Shown: positions 1 through 9,189, numbered from the stretch's first letter. The stretch is 64,000 bases of DNA from Cognatishimia sp. 1_MG-2023 (GCF_030548175.1 NZ_JAUORX010000001.1:62001-126000), one strand, 5' to 3'. A program made the numbers and translations. The notes: generated by a model not told the origin, from the sequence alone.

Positions 1-340
1 AAACGTCTGCTTGCTCTTTCGTTAGCCCATCGCTCGCGGCCAATTCGGCCATCAAACGCCAGCTACACGCGCCAACATTGTTCAACGCCCACTTGATCAT
101 AGGGCCGTGCAAGAACATGCGTTCGCCAAAGAACGGATCCAGATACTCGCGTGAGTGATTAGACAGAATGACGAAATCTTCGGGATCACCAAGATTGTAA
201 TCGACGCGAAAGTTCGTGTAGCCATAGATCAGACGATCAAATCCGTATTCGGCCATTTTATTAACATGCATGGTCCAAAGCTCTTCGAGCGTTCCGGCGT
301 TGGTCATGTCTGAGATGTAGCGCAAAATTGCGTCAGGCAT
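1..340 (-). CDS. LuxR-family quorum-sensing regulator, N-terminal part (runs off the window)
   Basis: The first 113 residues of a protein starting MPDAILRYISDMTNAG are visible; the rest lies beyond base 1. The segment reads as an autoinducer-binding domain of the LuxR family: a helical start followed by the FDRLIYGY strand and a short FGERMFLHGPMIKWAL stretch typical of the acyl-homoserine-lactone pocket edge. The HTH domain expected at the C terminus is outside the window, so DNA binding is inferred from the family only. The ATG directly follows the aroQ stop codon with no spacer, so it is probably co-transcribed and translationally coupled to aroQ. The ligand, and whether a LuxI partner lies further left, cannot be seen. 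Confidence 0.8.
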   Translation of the reverse strand, partial: MPDAILRYISDMTNAGTLEELWTMHVNKMAEYGFDRLIYGYTNFRVDYNLGDPEDFVILSNHSREYLDPFFGERMFLHGPMIKWALNNVGACSWRLMAELAASDGLTKEQADV

Positions 341-778
341 TTATTTTCCGATGTGATTTAACATCGCATCTATCGCTAAACGGTATCCCAGAGCACCAAA
401 CCCACAAATCTGACCAACCGCGACGGGCGCGATGAAGGACTTATGGCGAAAGCTTTCACGGGCGTGAATATTGGATAAATGCAATTCAATAACTGGTAGG
501 GCGACGGACGAAATGGCGTCCATCAGTGCAATAGAAGTATGGGTGTACGCGCCGGCGTTTAATACGATGCCGTCGTGCTGTCCTTTGGCCGCATGAATTG
601 CGTCCACGAGCGCGCCTTCGTGATTGCTTTGAATGCAGCTCACTGAAACGCCCAAGGATTCCCCATGAGAGACGCACATGTTTTCAATATCTTGCAAAGT
701 GGTCTTACCGTAAACCTCGGGCTGACGTGTGCCGAGCAGGTTTAGATTTGGACCGTTTAGGATAAGAATTGATGACAT
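341..778 (-). CDS. aroQ: Type II 3-dehydroquinate dehydratase
   Basis: This 145-residue protein catalyses the third step of the shikimate pathway, dehydrating 3-dehydroquinate to 3-dehydroshikimate in the cytoplasm. The N-terminal ILNGPNLNLLGTRQPEVYG motif carries the catalytic Asn/Arg/Tyr loop of type II enzymes, and IQSNHEG and IELHLSNIHARE motifs follow in the expected order. Length is normal for the dodecameric type II family. A GAGGAA ribosome-binding site precedes the ATG. The downstream luxR-type gene abuts its stop codon. Confidence 0.95.
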   Translation of the reverse strand: MSSILILNGPNLNLLGTRQPEVYGKTTLQDIENMCVSHGESLGVSVSCIQSNHEGALVDAIHAAKGQHDGIVLNAGAYTHTSIALMDAISSVALPVIELHLSNIHARESFRHKSFIAPVAVGQICGFGALGYRLAIDAMLNHIGK

Positions 779-1107
779 ATTGCGTTCCTCGAATATAGAA
801 CGTGTTTAGCTTGAATTTCTGAGGGCTGTCCACAGTATGGCGGCGTTAGATTGCGATAAAGCCGTATTTATTGGGGAAATTCAGCGTTTCTGGATATTCC
901 ACCACATCAATAAATAACATAATTACCATTATACGTTATATGGAAGTGGGAATTTACGTATGGGCTGTGGCTCTATCCTATTGTGAAAACTTATAAAATC
1001 ACCGTGATGTTAAAAAGTTTTACATTACCTCTTGTTTCCTTAAATGGCATCCCCATCTGTAGTCATGTGAAAGGCATTCACATTAACAATTAACCACGGA
1101 GATACTA
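779..1107. other. Intergenic region between divergent aroQ and the DUF2852 gene
   Basis: This 329-base AT-rich stretch must hold the promoters of both divergent genes. I see a direct repeat TTAACAA/TTAACCA about 20 bases before the DUF2852 start; the spacing does not match a CtrA site. No open reading frame, tRNA or strong hairpin is visible. Confidence 0.5.
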
Positions 1108-1533
1108 ATGACACCTGTAGCGACCGCCGCCCAAGACACTTCCCATATGGGATGGTTCTCACGCACAGAGGCTTGGTTGGATAGCAAAGGCAAAGGCGCT
1201 TGGATCGCGGCAATGGTCCTTGGGTTCGTCTTTTTCTGGCCAGTTGGTTTGGCACTTCTCTTTTACATGATCTGGAGCAAACGCATGTTTAGCAAAAACC
1301 GTTCCTGTAGCACTCATAAGCGCCGCATGCATGTGACGCGGCCAACCGGTAACTCTGCGTTTGACTCGTATCGTGATGAGATGATCAAGCGTTTGGAAGA
1401 TGAGCAAGCGAGCTTTGAGGCGTTTCTTGAACGCCTGCGTGAAGCAAAAGACAAGTCTGAGTTTGATGACTTTATGGACGAGCGCGCAAAACAAGCTGCG
1501 CAAGAACGTGAAGAAAATCGCGCAGACGCCTGA
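1108..1533 (+). CDS. DUF2852 family membrane protein
   Basis: This 141-residue protein has a hydrophobic segment around residues 30-52 (AAMVLGFVFFWPVGLALLFY), a short basic loop, and a C-terminal half that is charged and probably helical (FDSYRDEMIKRLEDEQ onward), likely a coiled coil. This layout matches the alphaproteobacterial DUF2852 family, whose function is unknown to me. A CGGAGA ribosome-binding site supports the start. It is followed by a hairpin and then an RDD-family membrane protein on the same strand. Confidence 0.8.
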   Translation: MTPVATAAQDTSHMGWFSRTEAWLDSKGKGAWIAAMVLGFVFFWPVGLALLFYMIWSKRMFSKNRSCSTHKRRMHVTRPTGNSAFDSYRDEMIKRLEDEQASFEAFLERLREAKDKSEFDDFMDERAKQAAQEREENRADA

Positions 1534-1553
1534 TATATAGTATAAATGCAATT

Positions 1554-1575
1554 GGCTCCCGTTTCTGCGGGAGCC
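1554..1575 (+). terminator. Possible terminator after the DUF2852 gene
   Basis: An 8-bp stem GGCTCCCG/CGGGAGCC with a 6-base loop lies 20 bases after the stop codon. The following CATCTTATT tract is only weakly T-rich, so readthrough into the RDD gene is likely. Confidence 0.45.
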
Positions 1576-1598
1576 CATCTTATTGAGCTTGGAGAGCC

Positions 1599-2048
1599 AT
1601 GAATACCCGCGCTTACGCCCTACCCGATCCTGTGTCGCAACCTGAGTTTTACGCTGATGTTCCGATGAAACGGTTTCTGTCCTGGATTGCAGATATGGTT
1701 CTGATCGGCATTCTATGTGTCCTGATTTTACCGTTCACAGCCTTTACCGGCATCTTCTTTTTCCCGTTCCTTATCATGGTCGTCGGCTTTGCATATCGCG
1801 TTATTACGTTAACCAACGGGTCTGCAACGCTTGGTATGCGGTTCTTTGGCATTGAATTTCGCACCCAACATGGCGATCGCTTTGATCTGGGAACTGCGTT
1901 TATGCACACGCTGGGTTATAGCGTTTCGTTCACGTTCTTTGTCCTGCAGATCATTTCGATTGTGTTGATGATGACGTCATCGCGATCCCAAGGGTTAACA
2001 GATCACGTGCTTGGCTCTGTCGTGATTAACAAAGCCGCTCGATATTAA
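1599..2048 (+). CDS. RDD family membrane protein
   Basis: This 149-residue integral membrane protein has the RDD-family order: an R-F-x-S-x-x-A-D motif (KRFLSWIADMVLIG) at about residues 24-37, a second membrane segment, and a GMRFFGIEFR motif near residue 83 before the last membrane segments. RDD proteins are small membrane proteins of mostly unclear function, some linked to ion transport. The start has a GGAGA ribosome-binding site. Its substrate is not evident from sequence or neighbours. Confidence 0.85.
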   Translation: MNTRAYALPDPVSQPEFYADVPMKRFLSWIADMVLIGILCVLILPFTAFTGIFFFPFLIMVVGFAYRVITLTNGSATLGMRFFGIEFRTQHGDRFDLGTAFMHTLGYSVSFTFFVLQIISIVLMMTSSRSQGLTDHVLGSVVINKAARY

Positions 2049-2119
2049 TTGCATTTCGCTTGGCGGGGCCGCTTCCCGTTGCTAGAGTTTCTAAGACTTG
2101 AACAAAACATGCGGCCCCT

Positions 2120-2941
2120 ATGCGTCATTCCCTGCCCCTTGCCCCACAGTTTTATGTAACGGCGCCACAGCCGTGTCCGTATTTACCAGGGCGTATGGAG
2201 CGGAAGTTATTCACAGCATTACAAGGCGATAACGCGGCTGAATTAAACGACGCGCTTTCGCATCAAGGCTTTCGTCGCTCGCAGAATGTGCTGTATCGGC
2301 CATCTTGCACCGAATGTTCAGCATGTTTGTCGGCGCGCATTGATGTGCGCAAGTTTAAGCCATCCAAAAGCCAACGCCGTATTCTAAAGCGGAATGAAGG
2401 ATTGCGTCGTAAAGCGACATCACCTTGGGCGACTGAGGAGCAATACGAACTGTTCCGCACCTATTTGGATGCGCGTCATGCGGATGGCGGTATGGCAGAT
2501 ATGGATGTGTTTGAATTCGCGGCAATGGTCGAAGAAACGCCGATCCGAACGCGTGTGGTTGAATATACGAACGCAGAAAATCGTTTACTAACAGCAGTTT
2601 GCTTGACCGATGTCTTGGAAGACGGGTTAAGTATGGTTTACAGCTTCTTTCAGCCAGACCTGATGCGCCAATCGCTTGGGACCTATCTGATCTTGGATCA
2701 TATCCGCATCGCCCAAGAGGCCAACCTGCCCTACGTGTATCTAGGATATTGGGTTCCGGGCAGTGATAAGATGGGATACAAGGCACGGTTTTCGGGACTT
2801 GAGGTCTTTTTGCGCAACAAGTGGCAGCCGATTCAACAGCCTGAGACTATTCACCAAGATGATCTGCCCGCGGCGGCGGATCCGATTGCAGAACAAGTGG
2901 CGAAAATCAAACTACCAACGTCTTCTGAACCCGTACGCTAA
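2120..2941 (+). CDS. bpt: Aspartate/glutamate leucyltransferase (arginyl-tRNA-protein transferase family)
   Basis: This 273-residue protein belongs to the ATE/Bpt family, which transfers leucine from leucyl-tRNA onto N-terminal Asp or Glu residues and so marks proteins for ClpAP degradation by the N-end rule. The N-terminal domain carries the [12 protein letters not shown] and [14 protein letters not shown] cysteine motifs, and the C-terminal GNAT-like fold includes the [10 protein letters not shown] and [20 protein letters not shown] motifs. Length is normal. The start lacks a clear Shine-Dalgarno sequence. A strong bidirectional terminator follows and separates it from the convergent TRAP operon. 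Confidence 0.93.
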   Translation: MRHSLPLAPQFYVTAPQPCPYLPGRMERKLFTALQGDNAAELNDALSHQGFRRSQNVLYRPSCTECSACLSARIDVRKFKPSKSQRRILKRNEGLRRKATSPWATEEQYELFRTYLDARHADGGMADMDVFEFAAMVEETPIRTRVVEYTNAENRLLTAVCLTDVLEDGLSMVYSFFQPDLMRQSLGTYLILDHIRIAQEANLPYVYLGYWVPGSDKMGYKARFSGLEVFLRNKWQPIQQPETIHQDDLPAAADPIAEQVAKIKLPTSSEPVR

Positions 2942-2970
2942 CGGTGTTTCTTAGATCATCTGTTACGTAA

Positions 2971-2999
2971 AAAGGGGCCCCTAAGGGCCCCTTTTCTTT
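2971..2999. terminator. Bidirectional terminator between bpt and the TRAP operon
   Basis: GGGGCCC/GGGCCCC stem with a CTAA loop (2974-2991), flanked by a T-rich tract on the right and an A-rich tract on the left, so it can end transcripts from both sides. Confidence 0.85.
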
Positions 3000-3017
3000 T
3001 AAGTATTTGGTTGCCGA

Positions 3018-5372
3018 TCAATTGCCAATAAGCGCTGGCAAGATTGTCACGATGCTTGGGAAGAACCAGAGAATTCCAAGACCCACCACCTGGATCAACA
3101 CAAAGGGTGCAACCCCGCGGTAGATGTGGCGTGTCGTGACAGACGCCGGTGCAACGCCGCGCAGATAGAAGAGCGCGAAGCCGAATGGCGGTGTCAGGAA
3201 GGACGTCTGAAGGTTCACAGCGATCATGATTGTTACCCACTTTGGATCGAAGCTGCCGCCGTAGATGACCGGACCAACGATTGGGATAACGATGTAGATG
3301 ATCTCTAGGAAATCCAACACGAAGCCCAGAACAAAGAGCACCAACATAACCAGCAAGAAGACCGTAAACTCGTTGTCAAAGGCCCGCAGGAACTGCTGGA
3401 TGTAATGCTCGCCACCAAAGGAGATGACCACCAGATTGAGGATCTGAGAGCCGATCAGAATGGTAAAGACCATCGAGGTGACTTTGGCTGTTTCACGCAC
3501 GATTGGTGTCATGACCGCATTGCGGAAAAGAACCCAGCAGCTGAACAAAATGCCAAACATTGCAAAGAGATACGCACCATAGGCCACGATGAACGCGATC
3601 CAGCTTTCGGTCGAAGCACCCGGCTGGTTGATCCGTAGATCAAAGTTCACACCCACAAGGATCATCACAACGATGGCAAAGGATGCCTGCAGGATGACAT
3701 TGCCGGAATTGCCCTCTTCTTGCAGCTTACGATAAGCCGCGAGCAGAAGCGCGCCGCCTGCCCCAAGTGCCGCTGCTGGCGTTGGGTTTGTGATGCCACC
3801 AAGGATTGAACCGAGCACAGCAATGATCAGCACCAGCGGTGGAAATACCACGCGCAGAAGCTCGTTCTTGCCAAGCAGACCCGCCGCGTATTTGGCGCCA
3901 TATAGCACCGCCAACAACGGGAGAGCAAAGAGAACAAGGCGTTCACCTGCCGTCGCCACCGGAGACAACAGAACCACATCCACGAGCAACGTAAGAACGA
4001 TCCCTGCCGCGCCGATAAGCAAAGGCTTTGTGTCAGCTGAAGGAGCCACACCGCGTGCCGTGGTCAAGATCAATGCCATTAGCACCATACCAATCGCCAA
4101 ACCGGACCCAATAGGTGCAGCTGCCGCGATTTTCTCGGCCTTTTTGGCAGATAACTCTTCTGGCGTCAGTTGGCGAGATTGCTCTACGCCGCCAGCTGCG
4201 TTGATGACCTCGTTTTCAGCAACAGCAAAGTCCCAAGCTTCTTGACCATGCAGTTCGATCATGGACGCCTGACATTCTGCACCGACGTTTGTGCGCAAGC
4301 TGGCTGCTTGGCCCGTGTCAGAATAGCTATCAACCAAGATGGACTGGCTGCCGACGATATTGGCAGAGTTCATCGCGATCAAACCGCCAATCAACACGAT
4401 AGGTGCAATGACAAACCATGTCAGACGTTCGTTGCGTGTTGTGATCTCGCCACCGCTTTTACCAAGTGTGACAGCAGGAGCTTTGGTTGGGTTCATCATG
4501 GCGTAGCCAAAGGCGTACAAGCCATACAGCCCAGCCAGCATGATCCCTGGGATAAGTGCCGCTTGGAACAAGGTCCCCACGGATACAACCGCAGGCTCAC
4601 CCAAGTAGGTCAAAGCATCCGTACAACCTGCAACCTGTGCCCGTGCCTCTTGAGCGCCGGAGTACAAGTCACCCGCGAGTGTCCCTAGCAGGACGATCAC
4701 GATGGATGGTGGGATGATCTGACCCAATGTGCCAGATGCCGCGATGACACCAGTCGCCAATTCCGGTGAGTAGTTGTTGCGCAGCATGGTTGGCAAGCTC
4801 AGCAAGCCCATGGTCACAACAGTTGCACCAACGATACCTGTAGAGGCCGCTAGAAACGCGCCCACAACCACAACAGACACAGCCAAACCACCTGGCAGCG
4901 GACCAAAGACGCGCGCCATCGTTGTCAGCAGATCGTTCGCGATCTTAGAGCGTTCCAGTGTGATACCCATCAGAACAAACATCAGAACAGCTAAAAGCGT
5001 TTCGATGGATTGACCTGCAAGCACACGCTCGTTCATGCGGTTCACAATGAACGATAGGTTACGGTCCATGGCGGTTTCCCAACCACTTGGAAAGACCGGT
5101 TCTGCGATCCTCGGCAGATCCGGGTATCTAAAGATAGATATTGTGTCTGCTTTGATCCCTTGGTTGACCAAGTCGTTGTATAGCGGCGACGCGGTGTCGA
5201 TCGCTTGGTGAATTAGGATGCCGGCGCTATCAAGTGCGGCGATAATCCCGAATGATATGATCCCTGCCCCGCCAATGGCGAATGCCACGGGGAAGCCCGA
5301 AAGAATCCCCCCGAACAGGCAGAGGAAGACGATAATCAGGCCGATCTCGACCCCATCAAGTCCGAATAACAT
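3018..5372 (-). CDS. TRAP transporter large permease (DctM), oversized
   Basis: This 784-residue inner-membrane protein is the ion-coupled transport subunit of the TRAP system encoded with the two genes upstream. Canonical DctM hallmarks are present: SGFPVAFAIG near the N terminus, an LAASTGIVGATVVTMGLLSLP segment, GTLGQIIPPSIVIVLLG, and a C-terminal half ending with LQTSFLTPPFGFALFYLRG. Typical DctM proteins have about 430 residues; the extra length is a polar loop after residue 60 and a large central insertion between the two halves (about residues 330-540) with a Cys-containing polar loop and additional hydrophobic segments. No frameshift is evident. It is the last gene of the operon. Substrate is probably a carboxylate, by inference from the binding protein. 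Confidence 0.93.
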   Translation of the reverse strand: MLFGLDGVEIGLIIVFLCLFGGILSGFPVAFAIGGAGIISFGIIAALDSAGILIHQAIDTASPLYNDLVNQGIKADTISIFRYPDLPRIAEPVFPSGWETAMDRNLSFIVNRMNERVLAGQSIETLLAVLMFVLMGITLERSKIANDLLTTMARVFGPLPGGLAVSVVVVGAFLAASTGIVGATVVTMGLLSLPTMLRNNYSPELATGVIAASGTLGQIIPPSIVIVLLGTLAGDLYSGAQEARAQVAGCTDALTYLGEPAVVSVGTLFQAALIPGIMLAGLYGLYAFGYAMMNPTKAPAVTLGKSGGEITTRNERLTWFVIAPIVLIGGLIAMNSANIVGSQSILVDSYSDTGQAASLRTNVGAECQASMIELHGQEAWDFAVAENEVINAAGGVEQSRQLTPEELSAKKAEKIAAAAPIGSGLAIGMVLMALILTTARGVAPSADTKPLLIGAAGIVLTLLVDVVLLSPVATAGERLVLFALPLLAVLYGAKYAAGLLGKNELLRVVFPPLVLIIAVLGSILGGITNPTPAAALGAGGALLLAAYRKLQEEGNSGNVILQASFAIVVMILVGVNFDLRINQPGASTESWIAFIVAYGAYLFAMFGILFSCWVLFRNAVMTPIVRETAKVTSMVFTILIGSQILNLVVISFGGEHYIQQFLRAFDNEFTVFLLVMLVLFVLGFVLDFLEIIYIVIPIVGPVIYGGSFDPKWVTIMIAVNLQTSFLTPPFGFALFYLRGVAPASVTTRHIYRGVAPFVLIQVVGLGILWFFPSIVTILPALIGN

Positions 5373-5389
5373 TGTTTCTGTCCCCTACC

Positions 5390-6325
5390 TCAGTGCGTGC
5401 CTTCGAAGGCTTCTTCGCCTTCACCGAGTGAATCACGGTCAAGGTATTTGCCTTCGCTCTCAGGGCCTTCTTTCAGCTCAAGGTACGAGCGATAGAAAAA
5501 GGCAATTGCATGCAGGAACACGAGACCTGCGAATGCCACGAGAAGGATTTTAAAGATGAAATATGCGGTGAACCCATTTGGCGAGAAGCCAATGGTTTCC
5601 ACGTTCCAGCGCAGTGCTTTGGATTTCAGCAAGAGCCGTTCCAATGTGTCACTGGCGGATGGTTTTGGAACGATCAAATGGCGCCACATAAAGTACCAAC
5701 CATAGAGCCAGACCATCACAGCCATTGGCATCATAAAGAAGATCGAGCCACACATGTCGATGATTTTACGGGTGCGGTAGCTGACGGCTGAATACACAAG
5801 GTCAACGCGCACATGCGAGCCTTGGACAAAGGCGTAAGTTGCGCAAAGAGCAACGATCAACGCATTGTAAAGCTTCAACTCTTCGGCGTACCAGCTGATG
5901 TCAAATTGCAGTGGAATACCAAAGCCAAAGACGATGTCTGGCCGTGTGAAAATCCGTTGCATAAAGACGATGATGATCTGCTGCAGCACCATCAAAAGAC
6001 CGGCCCAAGCAAAGAAGCGACCGATGGTATTAGCCATGCCTTCTAGCACGCGGACAACGGCCCAAAGGACGCTGTTTTTCCAAAGGCCAATCGCTGTAAC
6101 GATCAAGAAGATGGTAAAGGCTGCAAAGAAAAACTCGACAGAACCGCCGAAATAAACGAACCGCATGATGGCTTCTTTGTCAGACCAATCTAGCCATAAC
6201 TGCGGATGTGAAACAGCATAAGCAATGTTTGCGAATGCCATAAGGATGTTCTGGATACCCCAGACAATGCCATCCCCGAGAGCAGAAAGGATCTGCCCGA
6301 AGCTGGCGGCGCCAGTGTCTTCCAT
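5390..6325 (-). CDS. TRAP transporter small permease (DctQ), oversized
   Basis: This 311-residue membrane protein is the small permease of the TRAP system. Family features are seen around residues 150-220: a QFDISWYAEELKLYNALIVAL segment followed by HVRVDLVYS, the arrangement seen in DctQ subunits. Ordinary DctQ proteins have about 170 residues; here two extra hydrophobic helices precede the core and a polar loop of about 45 residues is inserted before the last helix. It lies 17 bases upstream of the large permease gene and about 100 bases downstream of the binding-protein gene. Confidence 0.9.
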   Translation of the reverse strand: MEDTGAASFGQILSALGDGIVWGIQNILMAFANIAYAVSHPQLWLDWSDKEAIMRFVYFGGSVEFFFAAFTIFLIVTAIGLWKNSVLWAVVRVLEGMANTIGRFFAWAGLLMVLQQIIIVFMQRIFTRPDIVFGFGIPLQFDISWYAEELKLYNALIVALCATYAFVQGSHVRVDLVYSAVSYRTRKIIDMCGSIFFMMPMAVMVWLYGWYFMWRHLIVPKPSASDTLERLLLKSKALRWNVETIGFSPNGFTAYFIFKILLVAFAGLVFLHAIAFFYRSYLELKEGPESEGKYLDRDSLGEGEEAFEGTH

Positions 6326-6428
6326 GATGTCCCCCTGAGGTCAGTGTGCCGTTCTCAAACCACTCCTACCGTGGCGAGAACGAAAGAGTGGCCCCGGAAT
6401 TCCGGGACCACTGTGAATAAGACGCTAC

Positions 6429-7514
6429 TTAGCCGCCCAGAACGCGAATACGCTGCTGTACGTAGTAAGCATCGGATTTGTTGATCCAAGAAGAAGAGTT
6501 CGCCAAGGATGCTTCGAACGATGTGCGGATCTTCGCGAACAATTCGTCACCCATGTTTTCGTCCATAACTTCTTTAGACGCTGCACCGAATGCATCCCAA
6601 ACATCATCAGGGAATTGCATTGTTTTAACGCCTTGCGCTTGCAGACGTGCCAGTGCCGCACCGTTGTTGGACAGAGTTTCTGCCAACTGGAACTGTGTTG
6701 TCGCCATGGATGCATAACGCAGGATTGCTTTGTGCTGGTCAGACAGCTCGTTCCAAACGTCTAGGTTGACGGAAGAAGACAGAGCAGAGCCCGGCTCGTG
6801 GAAGCCCGCTGTGTAGTAGATTTTTGCAACTTCTTGGAAGCCCGCGCGTTCGTCGGCCATTGGACCAACCCACTCTAGGCCGTCAAGCGCACCAGAAGAC
6901 AGCGCTTGGTACAGTTCGCCGCCCGGAATGTTCTGAACAGATGCGCCCAATTTACCGAGAACTTTACCGCCAAGACCTGGCATACGGAATTTCAAACCGT
7001 TGAAATCAGCCGCAGAGTTGATCTCTTTACGGAACCAACCACCAGACTGAGAACCAGAGTTACCTGCCAGTAGGCCTTTTAGGTTGAAGATCGAGCCAAG
7101 CTCGTCATGCAGCTGCTCGCCGCCACCATGGTAATACCAGTTGCTGACTTCTTGTGCTGTGCCGCCAAATGGTACCGCTGTGAAATATGCGTAACCTGGA
7201 TGCTGACCGATGAAATAATAGTCGGCAGAGTGGTACATGTCAGCCTGACCGGATGTTACCGCGTCAAAGACTTCCAGCGCGCCAACCAGCTCGCCTGGTG
7301 CTTTTTTGTCGATGGTCAAAGAACCACCAGACATTTCAGAAACCATGTTCTCCATGTATGTGGCCGCATCATCAAGAACCGCAAAGCCGCGTGGCCAGGA
7401 GGTTACCATGGTGAGCGTGCGCTTACCTTGGGCGTAAGCAGGTGCTGCCAATGTTGTGGCTGCGGCTGCTGAGCCACCGATTGCTGAAGTTTTTAGGAAT
7501 GAACGACGATCCAT
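6429..7514 (-). CDS. TRAP transporter substrate-binding protein (DctP/TakP-like, Tat-exported)
   Basis: This periplasmic solute receptor (361 residues) delivers substrate to the permeases encoded downstream. I place the start at the ATG preceded by GGGAGGAA, which gives MDRRSFLKTSAIGG, a twin-arginine signal peptide cleaved near AYAQG. The mature part shows the DctP fold with GLKFRMPGLGGKVLGKLG (arginine that ligates the carboxylate in this family) and the GALDGLEWVGPMADERAGF motif. The motif set resembles TakP-type receptors for 2-oxoacids or lactate, so a monocarboxylate is likely but unproven. It is first in the operon and divergent from a sensor kinase. Confidence 0.93.
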   Translation of the reverse strand: MDRRSFLKTSAIGGSAAAATTLAAPAYAQGKRTLTMVTSWPRGFAVLDDAATYMENMVSEMSGGSLTIDKKAPGELVGALEVFDAVTSGQADMYHSADYYFIGQHPGYAYFTAVPFGGTAQEVSNWYYHGGGEQLHDELGSIFNLKGLLAGNSGSQSGGWFRKEINSAADFNGLKFRMPGLGGKVLGKLGASVQNIPGGELYQALSSGALDGLEWVGPMADERAGFQEVAKIYYTAGFHEPGSALSSSVNLDVWNELSDQHKAILRYASMATTQFQLAETLSNNGAALARLQAQGVKTMQFPDDVWDAFGAASKEVMDENMGDELFAKIRTSFEASLANSSSWINKSDAYYVQQRIRVLGG

Positions 7515-7579
7515 TAAGTTTCCTCCCAGAATATTTGTGCTCATTCTAGTGATCAAACCAGAAGAGCGGACCGTTAGTA

Positions 7580-7657
7580 GTGTGAAGAGCCTACTCACAC
7601 AGGGGATTTGTGAAAATACCTATAACTACGTAGCTGGGTTCTGAAATTAGGTATTTT
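7580..7657. promoter_or_regulatory. Two inverted repeats between the TRAP operon and its sensor kinase
   Basis: GTGTGA (7580-7585) is mirrored by TCACAC (7595-7600), and AAAATACCTA (7613-7622) by TAGGTATTTT (7648-7657). Both lie in the divergent control region. The TACCTAT heptamer resembles the TACYYMT sites of NarL-type regulators, which is the class of the response regulator encoded next door, so it may be its operator (inference). Confidence 0.5.
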
Positions 7658-7725
7658 TCAGACAAACCTCGGTTTTTGCGCATCATTTTTGAGCATTGTT
7701 CAATGTCATTTCTAAAAAACACACT

Positions 7726-9189
7726 ATGATTCGAGCGAAGGAGCCCCTATTCGAATCGTCCATGCGAGAATTGTTTCGGCACATACGTCTTTCTTACGGG
7801 CAGAAGTTATTTCTTCTGGCAACGCTACCTTTGATCTTGGCGGTGACAGCCATTTCATTGCTTGTTGCAAACCAATCAAGACAACTTGCGGAACGCGAAA
7901 TCCAAGCGCTTGAAACGCAGCTTATCGAAGCCAAGAAGGCAGAGCTAAAAAACTATGTAACTCAAGCACGTAACGGGTTCTACTTCATCTACGGAAATGC
8001 TGCGCCAGATGATGATTTTGCAAAGCAACAAGTCATGCAAATTTTGGCGGCGATGATCTATGGCGACGAAGGGTTTTTCTTTGTCTATGACTATGACGGC
8101 AACAACCTGGTTTCCCCTCGTCAAACAGAGCTGATTGATCAGAACTGGATAGACTTGCGTGATTCGACTGGCACGCCAGTAGTTGCCAATTTTATCGACA
8201 CTGCGCGTGATGGTGCCGGTTACGTCGAGCATTTATGGCCAAAACCCTCCACCGGTGAAGAAGTGCGTATGATTTCTTACGTGACCTCTTTCCCCAGTTG
8301 GCGTTGGGCGGTTGGTACGGGGGTGTTTATTGATGACATCTTGCGCACAACTGCGGCTGCACGCGCAGAGGTAGAAGCACGCGTGCAGCGAACGTTCTTA
8401 TATATCGGCGGCATTACCCTGGGCGCGGTGCTTTTGGTGTTCTTGTCTGGTTTGGTGATCAACATCCGGGAGCGGCGGCTTGCTGACGTTAAGCTCAAAA
8501 AGCTGACGCAACGGGTTTTTGATGCCCAAGAACAAGAACGTGGCCGAGTGGCCCGCGAACTGCATGACGGTATTTCGCAGATATTAGTTGGCGTACGTTA
8601 CGCTTTGGACAGTACGCGCCGCCGCATGACCGCAGGCGATGAGCGCGCTGGCGAAACGTTAGAGCGCGGCATGGGGCACCTTTCGACCGCCATTCACGAG
8701 GTGCGGCGGATTTCGCGGGATTTGCGTCCGGGTGTTTTGGATGACCTTGGATTAGGCCCTGCCCTGCGTGCCCTCACCGAAGAATTCGGCAGCCGGACTG
8801 GCATTGAAACGGATATCAACACCGTGGTGTTTCGCAACCGCCTGAACCCAGACGCTAAGTTCTCGCTCTACCGTATTGCCCAAGAAGCCTTGACGAATAT
8901 CGAACGGCACGCGGGCGCGACAAAAGTAACGATCGACATGCGCGGCCATAAACGCGGCGCGACTTTGCGCATTAGCGACAATGGTGGCGGCATTCCACAG
9001 CAAACCTCTCGATCTGGTCCCGTGGGTGGGCTGGGATTACGGAACATGCAAGAGCGCGTTGAGCAGCTTGGTGGCACGTTGCGTATTCATTCCAGTAAAC
9101 ATGGTACTGTGATCGTCGCGGACATTCCTTTGAGCCAATTGCTCCCTCCTGAGCAAGATGGCGCAACCAAACGAAAGGCACAGACATGA
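7726..9189 (+). CDS. Cache-domain sensor histidine kinase (NarL-type)
   Basis: This membrane sensor (487 residues from this ATG) has a membrane segment near residue 30 (LFLLATLPLILAVTAISLLV), a periplasmic single-Cache domain (about residues 50-210, with GFFFVYDYDGNNLV and SFPSWRWAVGTGVFIDDI), a second membrane segment, a HisKA_3 dimerisation domain with phospho-acceptor His in RVARELHDGISQ, and a HATPase domain (EALTNIERHAGA, ISDNGGGI, GLGLRNMQERV). It probably senses a small carboxylate and controls the divergent TRAP operon. The start is uncertain: a TTG at 7696 and an ATG at 7762 (18 bases after AAGGAG) are alternatives. Its end overlaps the regulator start by four bases. Confidence 0.92.
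   Translation: MIRAKEPLFESSMRELFRHIRLSYGQKLFLLATLPLILAVTAISLLVANQSRQLAEREIQALETQLIEAKKAELKNYVTQARNGFYFIYGNAAPDDDFAKQQVMQILAAMIYGDEGFFFVYDYDGNNLVSPRQTELIDQNWIDLRDSTGTPVVANFIDTARDGAGYVEHLWPKPSTGEEVRMISYVTSFPSWRWAVGTGVFIDDILRTTAAARAEVEARVQRTFLYIGGITLGAVLLVFLSGLVINIRERRLADVKLKKLTQRVFDAQEQERGRVARELHDGISQILVGVRYALDSTRRRMTAGDERAGETLERGMGHLSTAIHEVRRISRDLRPGVLDDLGLGPALRALTEEFGSRTGIETDINTVVFRNRLNPDAKFSLYRIAQEALTNIERHAGATKVTIDMRGHKRGATLRISDNGGGIPQQTSRSGPVGGLGLRNMQERVEQLGGTLRIHSSKHGTVIVADIPLSQLLPPEQDGATKRKAQT

Noticed and set aside
1090-1107. CtrA site upstream of the DUF2852 gene
   Set aside because: The TTAAC half-sites are too close together to fit the TTAA-N7-TTAAC spacing.
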